Assembly: GCA_019240395.1 (NCBI GenBank)
Contig: JAFAYM010000141.1
Coordinates: 1 to 42,052 of the forward strand
DNA: 42,052 nt
Direction of reading: 5' to 3'
DNA from: Acidisphaera sp.
GTDB lineage: Bacteria > Pseudomonadota > Alphaproteobacteria > Acetobacterales > Acetobacteraceae
Shown here: one piece after another, positions 11,818 to 20,127 of the stretch
Layout: each line of letters begins with the position of its first letter
Numbering within the stretch: the first letter of the stretch is position 1
Program-made: the position numbers and the translations under genes
Notes under the pieces: generated by a model
Databases searched by the model: none
What the model was told of the DNA's origin: nothing
What the model saw: the letters and a program-made list of their open reading frames with translations, nothing else

Positions 11818-12813
11818 TCACGCGACGAAGCAGCTGAAATACTCCCGCAGAACGGCGGCGGTGTAGTCCAGGGCCGCCTCCCGGGTGAGAAATCTTTCAT
11901 GGAACTGTCTTCCCTCATCCGCGACGTGGCGGAAATAGCCGGGGTGAGCCAACTCCAGCCGCACCAGCGCAAGCACCTCCTCGTCGGTGCCGACCGGGAT
12001 GAAATGCCGCCAGGGCACCATCTCGCTGAAATAGAACAGCCGGTGCGGCGAGTCGTATTTCACCAGCGCGCTGTTGCTCTTGAGACTGAGCGCCACCCGT
12101 GAGCAGGTCGCGCCGTTGCCGTCCATGGACAGCAGCAGCCGCGACCCCTCCTGGTCGGTCCAGCTCATCGGCCCGACGCCGAAGCCCATTTCCCGGAGTT
12201 CGTCGGCAGCCTCGGGGGTCACGCACTGCACGATGTTGGGCAGGCGGAACTCGACGAGAGGGCTATCCCTGAAGAACAGGGCGGAGCGGATGCGCTGGTT
12301 CTCCAGCCGTCGCAGCGATTCGACGGTATGCATCGATCCTGTGGTGGAGCCGACGAAGACCGCTTGGGCAGCCTTGTCTTCATAGGCGAGATCATCCCGG
12401 TGGTTCTCGAAGAAGTTTCCCGCCAGCAGATCCATGTCCGGCAGGAGGATGCTGCTGCTGCCTCTGGTGTTCTGGAAACCGAAGACGGGAACGCGCGGGT
12501 TCTCATGCGGCCCGTCGTGCATGTCCATGGCGAGCGTGCCGCGCAGGTCACTGCCGGTCCGGCTGACCACCTCCTTGAACCAGCCGAGATAGAGGCCCAC
12601 GCGATAGGTGCCTTCGCTTCCCCCGTCCACCCCAGGCTTCTCCTCTGCCGACACGTCGCCATCGGAGAAGTGAAACAGGTAGACCGACTCATGCTGCGCC
12701 TTCAGATCGGCAAATTCCTGCGCCGCCGCTGGACGGTCGATGCCGCGATCCTTCCAGGCATGTGTCTGCGCGACGCACCAGGCCCGGATGGCCCTCTGAA
12801 GTTCATCGTCCAT
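11818..12813 (-). CDS. Family 90 glycosyltransferase (CAP10-like)
   Basis: A 331-residue protein with the CAP10/GT90 signature: AVFVGSTTG near residue 152, RLPNIVQC, LLSMDGNGATCSRVALSLKS, then SALVKYDSPHRLFYFSEM and VPWRHFIPVGTDEEVL. GT90 members transfer xylose or glucose to glycans or proteins in eukaryotes, and in bacteria are linked to LPS or capsule modification. No signal peptide or membrane segment, so it probably acts at the cytoplasmic face. The ATG is at 12813, 28 bp after the upstream gene. It is one of two GT90 genes in this operon (the other is at 14625) and the two are well diverged. Donor and acceptor are unknown. Confidence 0.85.
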   Translation of the reverse strand: MDDELQRAIRAWCVAQTHAWKDRGIDRPAAAQEFADLKAQHESVYLFHFSDGDVSAEEKPGVDGGSEGTYRVGLYLGWFKEVVSRTGSDLRGTLAMDMHDGPHENPRVPVFGFQNTRGSSSILLPDMDLLAGNFFENHRDDLAYEDKAAQAVFVGSTTGSMHTVESLRRLENQRIRSALFFRDSPLVEFRLPNIVQCVTPEAADELREMGFGVGPMSWTDQEGSRLLLSMDGNGATCSRVALSLKSNSALVKYDSPHRLFYFSEMVPWRHFIPVGTDEEVLALVRLELAHPGYFRHVADEGRQFHERFLTREAALDYTAAVLREYFSCFVA

Positions 12814-12841
12814 GCTCGGCTCCGGCGCCCCGGCTTGCAGG

Positions 12842-14449
12842 TCAGGCGGATCGCGCGGTGGCCAGCATGGTATCTTCGGCCAGCTCGACGATCGAAGCGT
12901 GCTGTTCGATGAACCGCCTGGATTCCGGCGTCACGCTCTCGGCCCGGGTCATCAGCAGCAAGTTGACGGTTTCGGTGTACCGGCCCTGTGCGACGTCCCC
13001 GAGCGCCTCGGTGATGCGGGCGAACTGCTCGGGCGACCAGGCCACCGCCAACGCGACGCGACGGTTCCGCTCCCCTAACGCCTCGAGCACCCGGCGCGGG
13101 GGCTCCGCCAGCAACAGAATTGCCGACGCTTCGGCAGGCGATGCCGCGGCGAACTGCTCCGATGCCATTCTCCGCGCGGCCGCTTCGAGCACGGAGCCGC
13201 CGCAGGAGATCACCAGGGTTGCCATGTCCCCGAGCTCCGACCTGAGCCGGACGATGACCGGCAGCGCATCGGCATCCTCGCCGATGTCGGCGAGCACCGT
13301 AACGTCCTGCCGGCCGGCAGCGAGGCGTCGCAATGAGGAAACGAGCGCCGGGGGCGGCATCGTCCCGCCGTCGGTTCCGGCCCGGTCGATCAACGCCGTG
13401 GGCACCCGCAAGCACCCTTCGGCGCGGAGCTGCGAGGCGAGATCCCCGAGCAGCGCCACCTCGGCTTCATGGCGTCCTTCGCCTTCCTCTCCGTCGCGAT
13501 AGAGCATGATCGATTGCAGCGCGTAGCCGACCCGTCGCGGGTCGTCCCCCAGGCCGATTTCCCGCGGGCACACCGTATTCTCGAACGCCATGTCGAGGCG
13601 GACCAGACCTCCATTGTGGTCGGCGCCATCAGCCGCGATGATCGGCACGTCGATGATCAGCTCGCGCGGCTCGACGGGATCGAAGGTCCGGTCCGCGAGC
13701 ACCCGCTCCGCAATCGAGGCACTGACGCGCACCGCTCCCCCGGCGACGTAGCCGGCGAGCCGGCAGCGCAGCCCGTCGCGGGATGTTGCAGGGAGCGGCA
13801 GGAGCAGCGAAGCGCTCGGACCGTCGCTCCAGATGAAGGATTGCTCGGGATAGCTCCACCCTCTCTCGAGCGCGAGCCTGCCGGCTCCGGTGATGGAGTA
13901 GGCGAAGCCCAGGGCGAACCCCGGAAAATCCTGCGGCGCCGCGCGATGCAGGCCGAACGCCTGCAGCAGGCGCTGCACGATCCAGGAATAGTCGTCGCCG
14001 CCCGGCCAGCGCAGCGATGCCGCATCGATCCGACGTCCCAGCAGGTTCGACAGCGCCTCCGCGGCCTTCGCCGGGCGGCGATGCAGCTCTTCAAGGGATA
14101 CCGTGGGGTGGCGGGAAAAGACGCCATCGAGGTAGTCCAGCAGCCGCAACCGGAAGGACAGTGCGGGATCGGCGCTGCCGCCGATGGCCCCGAACAGATC
14201 CCGCAGCAGGACGACGCCCGGCCTCAGATAGATCAGTCGGAGCTTGCCGGGACTCTCCTCGCATTGGCGTGCGAGATGCAGGAGATTCTTGTGGGTGACC
14301 AGGATGTCGGGCTCATCCAGCGCGCCGACGAAATCGGCGAATGCCCCGTACTCCGCGATGTCGCGGTCGCCGCCCACCGCGGCATGGCGAAGCGCGGAAC
14401 TCAGCGTCGACGCCGAGAACTCCTCGAGCGCCACCACGATCGTTGCCAT
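12842..14449 (-). CDS. Large protein of unknown function with beta-sandwich-like middle
   Basis: The ATG at 14449 has GGAGGG 4 nt upstream, giving 535 residues; a longer open frame upstream has no such signal. I do not recognise the full protein. Residues 1-150 look alpha/beta, with VTHKNLLHL and KLRLIYLRPGVVLLRDL resembling sulfotransferase- or kinase-like P-loop-free segments, but no firm motif. Residues about 190-340 read like the beta-sandwich found in many alphaproteobacterial surface-glycan proteins (GWSYPEQSFIWSDGPSASL, then VPIIAADG and a conserved GDDPRRVGYAL). Residues 370-535 are alpha/beta again and may hold a second enzyme-like domain. It sits between two GT90 genes, so a part in glycan assembly is likely; the activity is unknown. 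Confidence 0.75.
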   Translation of the reverse strand: MATIVVALEEFSASTLSSALRHAAVGGDRDIAEYGAFADFVGALDEPDILVTHKNLLHLARQCEESPGKLRLIYLRPGVVLLRDLFGAIGGSADPALSFRLRLLDYLDGVFSRHPTVSLEELHRRPAKAAEALSNLLGRRIDAASLRWPGGDDYSWIVQRLLQAFGLHRAAPQDFPGFALGFAYSITGAGRLALERGWSYPEQSFIWSDGPSASLLLPLPATSRDGLRCRLAGYVAGGAVRVSASIAERVLADRTFDPVEPRELIIDVPIIAADGADHNGGLVRLDMAFENTVCPREIGLGDDPRRVGYALQSIMLYRDGEEGEGRHEAEVALLGDLASQLRAEGCLRVPTALIDRAGTDGGTMPPPALVSSLRRLAAGRQDVTVLADIGEDADALPVIVRLRSELGDMATLVISCGGSVLEAAARRMASEQFAAASPAEASAILLLAEPPRRVLEALGERNRRVALAVAWSPEQFARITEALGDVAQGRYTETVNLLLMTRAESVTPESRRFIEQHASIVELAEDTMLATARSA

Positions 14450-14569
14450 CAGCCCTCCGCAACGCTTCTCGCGAGGCATATCTGCGGTCGCACCACCAGT
14501 GTCCTGCCCCTGAAGTTCGCTGTCCGTCGCAGCGAGCGGAAGGGATGAGCAGGCCAGTGAAACCAAAGC

Positions 14570-14628
14570 CTAGTGTCACGATCCGAAGGGCGTCGTGAGA
14601 GCGACGCATCTCGCAATCGGGACACTAG
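14570..14628. repeat. Interrupted inverted repeat around a GT90 stop codon
   Basis: CTAGTGTC at 14570-14577 is matched by GACACTAG at 14621-14628. A second perfect hairpin, GCGTCG-TGAGAG-CGACGC, lies between them (about 14591-14608). The TAG stop of the GT90 gene (14627-14625, minus strand) is part of the right arm. The position just after that gene suits a terminator or attenuator, but there is no T tract. The rest of the 175-bp gap (14450-14624) shows only the ribosome binding site of the next gene. Confidence 0.5.
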
Positions 14629-15560
14629 ACGGCCAGGGTGCATTCCGCCATTGCCGCCAGCCCTTGCTCCATCGCGCGATCGAAGCTGTGGGCCATGGCG
14701 AAGCTCTGGCCCCGCTCGGCGATCGTCTGCGCCGCATCGTCGTTGTCGAAGCACCACTCCAGCTTCTCCGTCAGGTCCGACAGGTCGGGCTGCACCGGCA
14801 CGAAATGCTCCCACGGAGCGATGCCGCCGTAGAACCACTGCTCGTACGCCGTTCCGACCTTCAGCACGCAGCGCCCCATCAGCAGCTTGTCGAAGAAGCC
14901 CCAGGCGTTGGCGACGCCGTCGATGTCGATCAGGAAGCGGTACTGCGCGTGATCGAGCATCGGTATCTTCGGCCGCAGGATGCCCCAGGCCGCGTATTGC
15001 GCGCGGGCTTCCTCCGGGCTGCGCACGCCGCCCCATGGCGACATAACCGCGGCATCGGCGCGCGGTTCGGCCCGCAGCGCGAGGCACATCGCGACCCGGG
15101 GGATCTGCTCGAGCTCGGTGATCGGCTCGCCGGCGAATGTGCTGCTGTCATGCGTCGCCGTGCCGCGCCAGAACACCATGTCGCGGCACTCCTCCCAGCG
15201 CGGCAGCTCGCCGGCCCGCACCCGGGCGCGGGTGTGTTCGTAGCCGCGATGCTCGAAGAAATAGGTGTCGGGAATCAGCCGGACCGCCGGCGCCTCGCCA
15301 AGGCGCTTGCCGTAGGCGACGGAGCAGACATCGTGCAAGGCCCGGTCATCGTACTGCAGGAACAGCAATTCGGTGGCCGGGGGATGGCGCCTCTCCAGCT
15401 CCTCGAGCGCGTCCTGATAGCGCCCGGCGAGCGCCTGCATCATACGCATCGTCGGAAAGGTCCGCGCATTCATCACGGAATAGCGGGCCAGCACGAACCG
15501 CGTGTGCCGGCCCTCGCGGATCAGCGCCATGGTGCCGTAAGGGGACATGTCGGCGGCCAT
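14625..15560 (-). CDS. Family 90 glycosyltransferase (CAP10-like), second copy
   Basis: A 311-residue GT90-type protein: MVFWRGTAT near residue 128, KIPMLDHAQYRFLIDIDGV, then NAWGFFDKLLMGRCVLKV and YEQWFYGGIAPWEHFVPVQPDL. These are the conserved sugar-nucleotide-binding and PW-H-PV elements of the CAP10 domain, clearer here than in the paralogue at 11818. The start at ATG 15560 lacks a strong ribosome binding site; an in-frame ATG 12 bp downstream is the alternative. First gene of the minus-strand glycan operon. Bacterial members are tied to LPS or capsule modification, and this one probably adds a pentose or hexose to a surface glycan. Confidence 0.85.
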   Translation of the reverse strand: MAADMSPYGTMALIREGRHTRFVLARYSVMNARTFPTMRMMQALAGRYQDALEELERRHPPATELLFLQYDDRALHDVCSVAYGKRLGEAPAVRLIPDTYFFEHRGYEHTRARVRAGELPRWEECRDMVFWRGTATHDSSTFAGEPITELEQIPRVAMCLALRAEPRADAAVMSPWGGVRSPEEARAQYAAWGILRPKIPMLDHAQYRFLIDIDGVANAWGFFDKLLMGRCVLKVGTAYEQWFYGGIAPWEHFVPVQPDLSDLTEKLEWCFDNDDAAQTIAERGQSFAMAHSFDRAMEQGLAAMAECTLAV

Positions 15561-15611
15561 CTCACGCGTCCATCGAGATGGTTCGGGCCTCCCCCCTCGG
15601 GGGTCGGCACA

Positions 15612-16835
15612 TCACACGATGCCCTTCTCCCGCAGGCTCCGCAGCGCCGCTGTATCGAGCCCGAGCAGAGAGCCGAGCACCGCATCGGTGTGCTCGCCGA
15701 GCAGCGGCGGCGGGATGCGGTAGTCGACCGGCGTTTCGGACAGGCGGACCGGGTTGGCGATCACCCGCACCCCCTCCGGGGTCGCGGAGTGCGGCATCTC
15801 CACCACCACGCCGCGTGCCTGCACCTGCGGATCGGCGAAGACTTCGGCTAGCGTGTTGATCGGTCCGCAGCCGATCTTCAGCGCCTCCAGCCGTTCCACC
15901 CACCACCCCGTCGGATGGCGTTGCATGACCGGGGTCAGGGTCTCGGTCACCAGCTTGCGGTTGCTGACGCGCGCGGCGTTGGTGGCGTAGCGCTCGTCCT
16001 GCAGCAGATGCGCGAGATCGAAATTCTCGCAGAAGCGCTTGAAGGTCGGGTCGTTGGCGACGGACAGCACGATATAGCCGTCGGCCGTAGGGAACACCTG
16101 GTAGGGCACGATGTTGGGATGCTGGTTGCCCAGCCGTGGCGGGTTTTCGCCGGTCGCGAGATAGTTCATCCCCTGGTTGGCGAGCCAGGCGACGTGCGTG
16201 TCGAGCATGCCGATATCGACCTGCTGGCCGTGCCCGGTGGCGTCGCGATGGCGCAGGGCGGCGAGGATGCCGATGCAGCCATAGAGCCCGGCGAACAGGT
16301 CGGCGACCGGCACGCCGACCTTCTGCGGCTGGCCCTCGGGCTCGCCGGTCAGGCTCATCACGCCGCCCATCGCCTGCACCAGGCTGTCATAGCCGGGGCG
16401 CGGCGCATACGGCCCGGTCTGGCCGAAGCCGGTTATCGAGCAGTAGACGAGGCGGGGAAACTGCTCGCGCAGCTGCTCGTAGCCGAGGCCGTACTTGGCC
16501 AGCGCGCCGACCTTGAAATTCTCCGCCAGGATGTCGCAGCTTGCGATCAGCCGCCGGGCGATCTCCTGGCCCTCGGGCTTGGCGATGTCGAGGGTGACGG
16601 AGCGCTTGTTGCGGTTCACGCCGACGAAATAGGCGCTCTCTTGCGTGCCGGGCATGAAGGGCGGGGCGAAGCCGCGGGTGTCGTCGCCCGAGCCCGGCTT
16701 CTCGATCTTGATGACGTCCGCACCCAGGTCGGCCAGCATCTGCACGCAGGTTGGTCCGGCGAGCACGCGGGTCAGGTCGAAGACGCGCAGGCCTTTCAGC
16801 GGCCCGCTCGGCTCGGGGGTTGCGGTCGCGCTCAT
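15612..16835 (-). CDS. Family III (CaiB/BaiF) CoA-transferase
   Basis: A 407-residue protein typical of the formyl-CoA:oxalate, carnitine and succinyl-CoA:acid CoA-transferase family. N-terminal GLRVFDLTRVLAGPTCVQML and ADVIKIEKPGSGDDTR form the CoA-binding half. Asp179 in VGVPVADLFAG is the family's catalytic aspartate, and GFGQTGPYAPRPGYD with a C-terminal LGEHTDAVL complete the pattern. The ATG is at 16835; the frame stays open far upstream only because it is antisense to the aldehyde dehydrogenase. Divergent from that gene by 87 bp with a shared control region. CoA transfer to an acid whose aldehyde precursor is oxidised by the neighbour is an attractive but untested link. Confidence 0.92.
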   Translation of the reverse strand: MSATATPEPSGPLKGLRVFDLTRVLAGPTCVQMLADLGADVIKIEKPGSGDDTRGFAPPFMPGTQESAYFVGVNRNKRSVTLDIAKPEGQEIARRLIASCDILAENFKVGALAKYGLGYEQLREQFPRLVYCSITGFGQTGPYAPRPGYDSLVQAMGGVMSLTGEPEGQPQKVGVPVADLFAGLYGCIGILAALRHRDATGHGQQVDIGMLDTHVAWLANQGMNYLATGENPPRLGNQHPNIVPYQVFPTADGYIVLSVANDPTFKRFCENFDLAHLLQDERYATNAARVSNRKLVTETLTPVMQRHPTGWWVERLEALKIGCGPINTLAEVFADPQVQARGVVVEMPHSATPEGVRVIANPVRLSETPVDYRIPPPLLGEHTDAVLGSLLGLDTAALRSLREKGIV

Positions 16836-16922
16836 CGGTGCCTTGTCCCCTTCTTGCTCGCCGGTGCGGCAGGGTCCATCTTCGAACACGGTTATAGGTC
16901 CCTTGTTCCGGGAGGCAAACCC

Positions 16923-18434
16923 ATGCTCGACCGCCCGCATCCCACGCCGCAGGAGCCGAGCCTGGACGAGCGGGCGCTGGCCCGCGCGCTCTCCGGCCGG
17001 CACTTCATCGGCGGACGCTTCGTGCCGGCGCGCTCGGGCCGGAATTTTCCCGTGCACAACCCGGCGACCGGCGAGATGGTGGCCGAGGCCGCCGAGGGCG
17101 ACGCCGCCGATGTCGACGCCGCAGTGCAGGACGCCGCCGGGGCGCAGAAGGAATGGGCGAAGCTGCCGGCCCGCAAGCGCGGCGCCATGGTCGCGAAATG
17201 CGCCGGAGTGCTGCGCGAGCATGTGGAGGAACTCGGCCGACTGATCGCTCTGGAGACTGGCAAGGCGCTGCGCACCGAGAGCCGGGTGGAGGCCAACACG
17301 GTCGCTGACATCCTGGAGTTCTACGGCGGCCTGGGCAGCGAGCTGAAGGGCGAGAGCGTGCCGTTCGCGCCGGGCGTGCTGTCGGTGACGGTGCGCGAGC
17401 CGCTCGGCGTGGTCGGCGCGATCATCCCGTGGAACGTGCCGATGTTGCTGATGGCGCTGAAGGTGGCGCCGGCGCTGGTGGCGGGGAACACGGTGGTGGT
17501 GAAATCGGCCGAGGAGGCTCCGCTCGCCGTGCTGCGCATCTGCGAGCTGATGAACCGCGTGCTGCCGCCGGGCTGCTTCAACCTGCTCTCCGGGTTCGGG
17601 CCGGAATGCGGCGCCCCGCTCGTGACGCATCCGAAGGTCCGCAAGGTGACGTTCACCGGCAGCGTCGAGGTCGGCCGCATCGTCTCCAAGGCGGCGGCCG
17701 AGAAGATCATCCCGGTGACGCTCGAGCTCGGCGGGAAGAGCCCGATGCTGGTGTTCGCGGATTGCGACTTCGAGAAGACGGTGATGGGCGCCATCACCTC
17801 CATGCGCTTCACCCGCCAGGGGCAGAGCTGCACGGCGGCGAGCCGCATCTATGTCGAGCGGCCGATCTTCGACCGGTTCGTCGACGCGCTGGCGGCGAAG
17901 GTGGACGCCATGGTGATGGGCGACCCGCTCGACGAGAAGACCGACATCGGCACGATCATCAGCCAGGGCCAGTTCGACAAGGTGCAAGGTTTCATCGAGG
18001 AGGGACGCGCCACGGCAGGCGCACAGGCGCGGGCCTGCAGCGCCATGCCGCAGGACCCGGCGCTGAAGAAGGGCCTGTTCATCCAACCGCACATCTTCAC
18101 CGGCCTGGAGAACAGTTCACGCCTGGTGCAGGAGGAAATCTTCGGCCCGGTCACCTGCGTGTTCCCGTTCGACGACGCCGAGAGCGTGCTCGCTGCGGCA
18201 AATGACAGCGAATACGGGCTGGCGGCCTCGGTCTGGACCAACAATCTGAAGGTGGGGCTTGACCTGGCGCACCGGCTGGAGGCTGGACTGGTGCAGATCA
18301 ACCAGAACCTGGTCGTGCAGGCGAACCTGTCCTATGGCGGCGTCAAGAGCTCCGGGCTGGGCAAGGAGGCGAGCCTGGAGGCCATGCTCGAGCACTTCAT
18401 GCACAAGAAGACGATCATGGTGAATTATCAGTAG
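16923..18434 (+). CDS. NAD(P)-dependent aldehyde dehydrogenase
   Basis: A 503-residue class of the aldehyde dehydrogenase superfamily. The nucleophile is Cys303 (RQGQSCTAASR), the general base Glu268 (VTLELGGKSP), and the cofactor and oxyanion residues are Asn171 (IIPWNVP) and Lys194. FTGSVEVG forms the Rossmann glycine turn and EEIFGPV the conserved C-terminal block. The ATG at 16923 follows GGGAGG by 6 nt. It oxidises an aldehyde to an acid in the cytoplasm; the substrate is not visible. Divergent from the CoA-transferase and convergent with the beta-helix gene, whose stop is 13 bp away. Confidence 0.95.
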   Translation: MLDRPHPTPQEPSLDERALARALSGRHFIGGRFVPARSGRNFPVHNPATGEMVAEAAEGDAADVDAAVQDAAGAQKEWAKLPARKRGAMVAKCAGVLREHVEELGRLIALETGKALRTESRVEANTVADILEFYGGLGSELKGESVPFAPGVLSVTVREPLGVVGAIIPWNVPMLLMALKVAPALVAGNTVVVKSAEEAPLAVLRICELMNRVLPPGCFNLLSGFGPECGAPLVTHPKVRKVTFTGSVEVGRIVSKAAAEKIIPVTLELGGKSPMLVFADCDFEKTVMGAITSMRFTRQGQSCTAASRIYVERPIFDRFVDALAAKVDAMVMGDPLDEKTDIGTIISQGQFDKVQGFIEEGRATAGAQARACSAMPQDPALKKGLFIQPHIFTGLENSSRLVQEEIFGPVTCVFPFDDAESVLAAANDSEYGLAASVWTNNLKVGLDLAHRLEAGLVQINQNLVVQANLSYGGVKSSGLGKEASLEAMLEHFMHKKTIMVNYQ

Positions 18435-18447
18435 GGGCGCGTGATCG

Positions 18448-20025
18448 TCAGAGCACGGGAATGCGTCGTGCCGTCCCCGTGCTGTCCAGCACGGTGAGAG
18501 TGCCGGTCGGAGCGCCCGGGGCGCCCGGCGTGTAGGCGCCCAGCTTCGGCGGGGTGGCGAAGCTCACGCTGCCGGAAAAGTTGTGCGTCGAGCCCTGGTG
18601 CCGGATCGCCCCGAGCCACGGATCGAAGGTGTCGAGGGCGGCGTTGGTGTCGTTGCTGCTCGCCGTGCTGCCGCTGAACAGGCCGTAGGTGACGCCGGAG
18701 ATCGTCGCGGCGTCGGCGGTCACCGGGCCGGCGATCAGCGTGCCGCTCGCCGCGGTCGGCACCCAGAAGACGACGCCGCCCGGCACCGCCGAGCCACTGA
18801 GCGTCAATGAACCGACCTTGTGGCGCAGTCCGCCGAGCTGCACCAGCCCGACGTCGGCGCCTTGCGTGGTGTGGCCGTTCGCCGTGACGGCATCGATCTC
18901 GCAATCGTTCGGCGGTGCCGCGCCCGGCTCGCCGCCGATGCGCACGACGCAGTCCCCGGCGGCGCTGCTGCCGCAATTCTCGAGATTGATGTCGCGCACG
19001 CGGTGGCGGCCTCCGGGGCCGGTGATGACGATGCCGCCGTTGCAGCCGCTGGCGAAGATGCCCTCGATGAGGCAGTCATAGTTGAAGCTGCCGGCGCTGA
19101 GCACGTTGACCATGACGGGGAGTCCGCCGCCATAGACCGCGACGTTGCGCGCGGTGCAGCGCCGGGTGGTGCGCGCGCCGCCGGAGGTGGAGGCGGCCGT
19201 GAACATGACGCCGGTGCTCGATCCGGGCGCCAGGGAGGCGACGCAATCCTCGACGGTGGCGTTCTCGATGCCGTCCCAGTGGTCATACGCGACATTGCCG
19301 TTGTTGGTCGCGACGCAATCGCGCACCATCGTATTCCTGGTGGCGAGCATGGCGGTGCCGTTGTTGCCGCCGTTGAACCAGCAGTGCTCGACGATGCAGT
19401 TCTGCGCCAGGCGGAAGGAGACCGCGTGGGTGCCGCCGTCGGTGAGCGCGCCGTAATCGAAGAAGATCCCGCAGACCCGGAGGTTCTGCGCGAGCGTGCC
19501 GCCATAGGCCGCATTGAAGCCGGCGTTATTGATGAAATTGAAGCCGTTGCCGTTGCCGACAGTGGTGAACCAGCGCGTGCCAAAGCCGGTGCCGAGGACC
19601 GCGGTGTTGCTCGGCTGGAGAATCGTCGCGTTGATCAGGTAGTTGCCGGGCGGGATAACCACCGCGCCGCCGGCCGCCGCGGTGAAGGCCACCTGCATGC
19701 TCGCCGTGCTGTCGGTCGCACCGGTCGGATCGCATCCCTTGTCGTCGACCGCATTGACGGAATGGGAAAACCGCTGCGTCAGGGTCGCGGCGCCGCCATT
19801 GGCGGTGACCAGGCTGCTGCCGAGATCCTGGCCGGCCGCCTTCGCCCGCACAGCAAGGCTCTGGGCCAGCGTCGGCCGGGTGCCGAAGGCGACGGCGATG
19901 GCTGCCGCCGCACCGGCCGGCGCCAGCAGGTTCCGGCGCCGCAGGTCCACCGAGTCGGCGCGGACCCCCGGGGCCGCGCGGCGACCGGCGGCTTCGCGGA
20001 CCCGATCAAGGAGAGGAAAGCGCAT
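18448..20025 (-). CDS. Exported pectate-lyase-like beta-helix protein
   Basis: A 525-residue protein. A twin-arginine-like signal (DLRRRNLLAPAGAAAAIAVAF, ending near ALAQ around residue 55) is followed by DDKGCDPTGATDSTASMQVAF, the usual entry motif of pectate lyase 3-type right-handed beta-helices. Many short Asn/Gly-rich coils follow (IVEHCWFNGGNNGT, MVRDCVATNNG and others). Such folds bind or cleave polysaccharides, or act as tail spikes; no catalytic set is clear. The C-terminal 60 residues (GAYTPGAPGAPTGTL) look like a short trimerising or surface-binding tail. The ATG is at 20025, next to a perfect palindrome (20057). A role on an exported glycan is inferred from the neighbouring glycosyltransferases. 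Confidence 0.8.
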   Translation of the reverse strand: MRFPLLDRVREAAGRRAAPGVRADSVDLRRRNLLAPAGAAAAIAVAFGTRPTLAQSLAVRAKAAGQDLGSSLVTANGGAATLTQRFSHSVNAVDDKGCDPTGATDSTASMQVAFTAAAGGAVVIPPGNYLINATILQPSNTAVLGTGFGTRWFTTVGNGNGFNFINNAGFNAAYGGTLAQNLRVCGIFFDYGALTDGGTHAVSFRLAQNCIVEHCWFNGGNNGTAMLATRNTMVRDCVATNNGNVAYDHWDGIENATVEDCVASLAPGSSTGVMFTAASTSGGARTTRRCTARNVAVYGGGLPVMVNVLSAGSFNYDCLIEGIFASGCNGGIVITGPGGRHRVRDINLENCGSSAAGDCVVRIGGEPGAAPPNDCEIDAVTANGHTTQGADVGLVQLGGLRHKVGSLTLSGSAVPGGVVFWVPTAASGTLIAGPVTADAATISGVTYGLFSGSTASSNDTNAALDTFDPWLGAIRHQGSTHNFSGSVSFATPPKLGAYTPGAPGAPTGTLTVLDSTGTARRIPVL

Positions 20026-20056
20026 CGGAATGTCCCCGGCTGATCCCAGCCGCCAG

Positions 20057-20073
20057 AGTTAGTGTCACTAACT
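20057..20073. promoter_or_regulatory. Perfect 17-bp palindrome, candidate operator
   Basis: AGTTAGTG-T-CACTAACT is an exact inverted repeat in the 102-bp gap between the divergent beta-helix gene (ATG 20025) and GT4 gene (GTG 20128). It is more AT-rich than its surroundings and is placed where a dimeric regulator could control both genes. No regulator gene is nearby. Confidence 0.45.
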
Positions 20074-20127
20074 GACCGGCACAAGCTCTCTTGTCGCGGC
20101 GGCGAGGAACGAACAGAACGGCGGCCA

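Noticed and set aside
16836-18092. Long N-terminal extension of the CoA-transferase
   Set aside because: It is antisense to the aldehyde dehydrogenase and unlike any CoA-transferase; the ATG at 16835 starts at the conserved domain.
20062-20127. Earlier GTG start for the GT4 gene
   Set aside because: It would begin inside the 17-bp palindrome and add 22 residues unlike glycosyltransferase N-termini.
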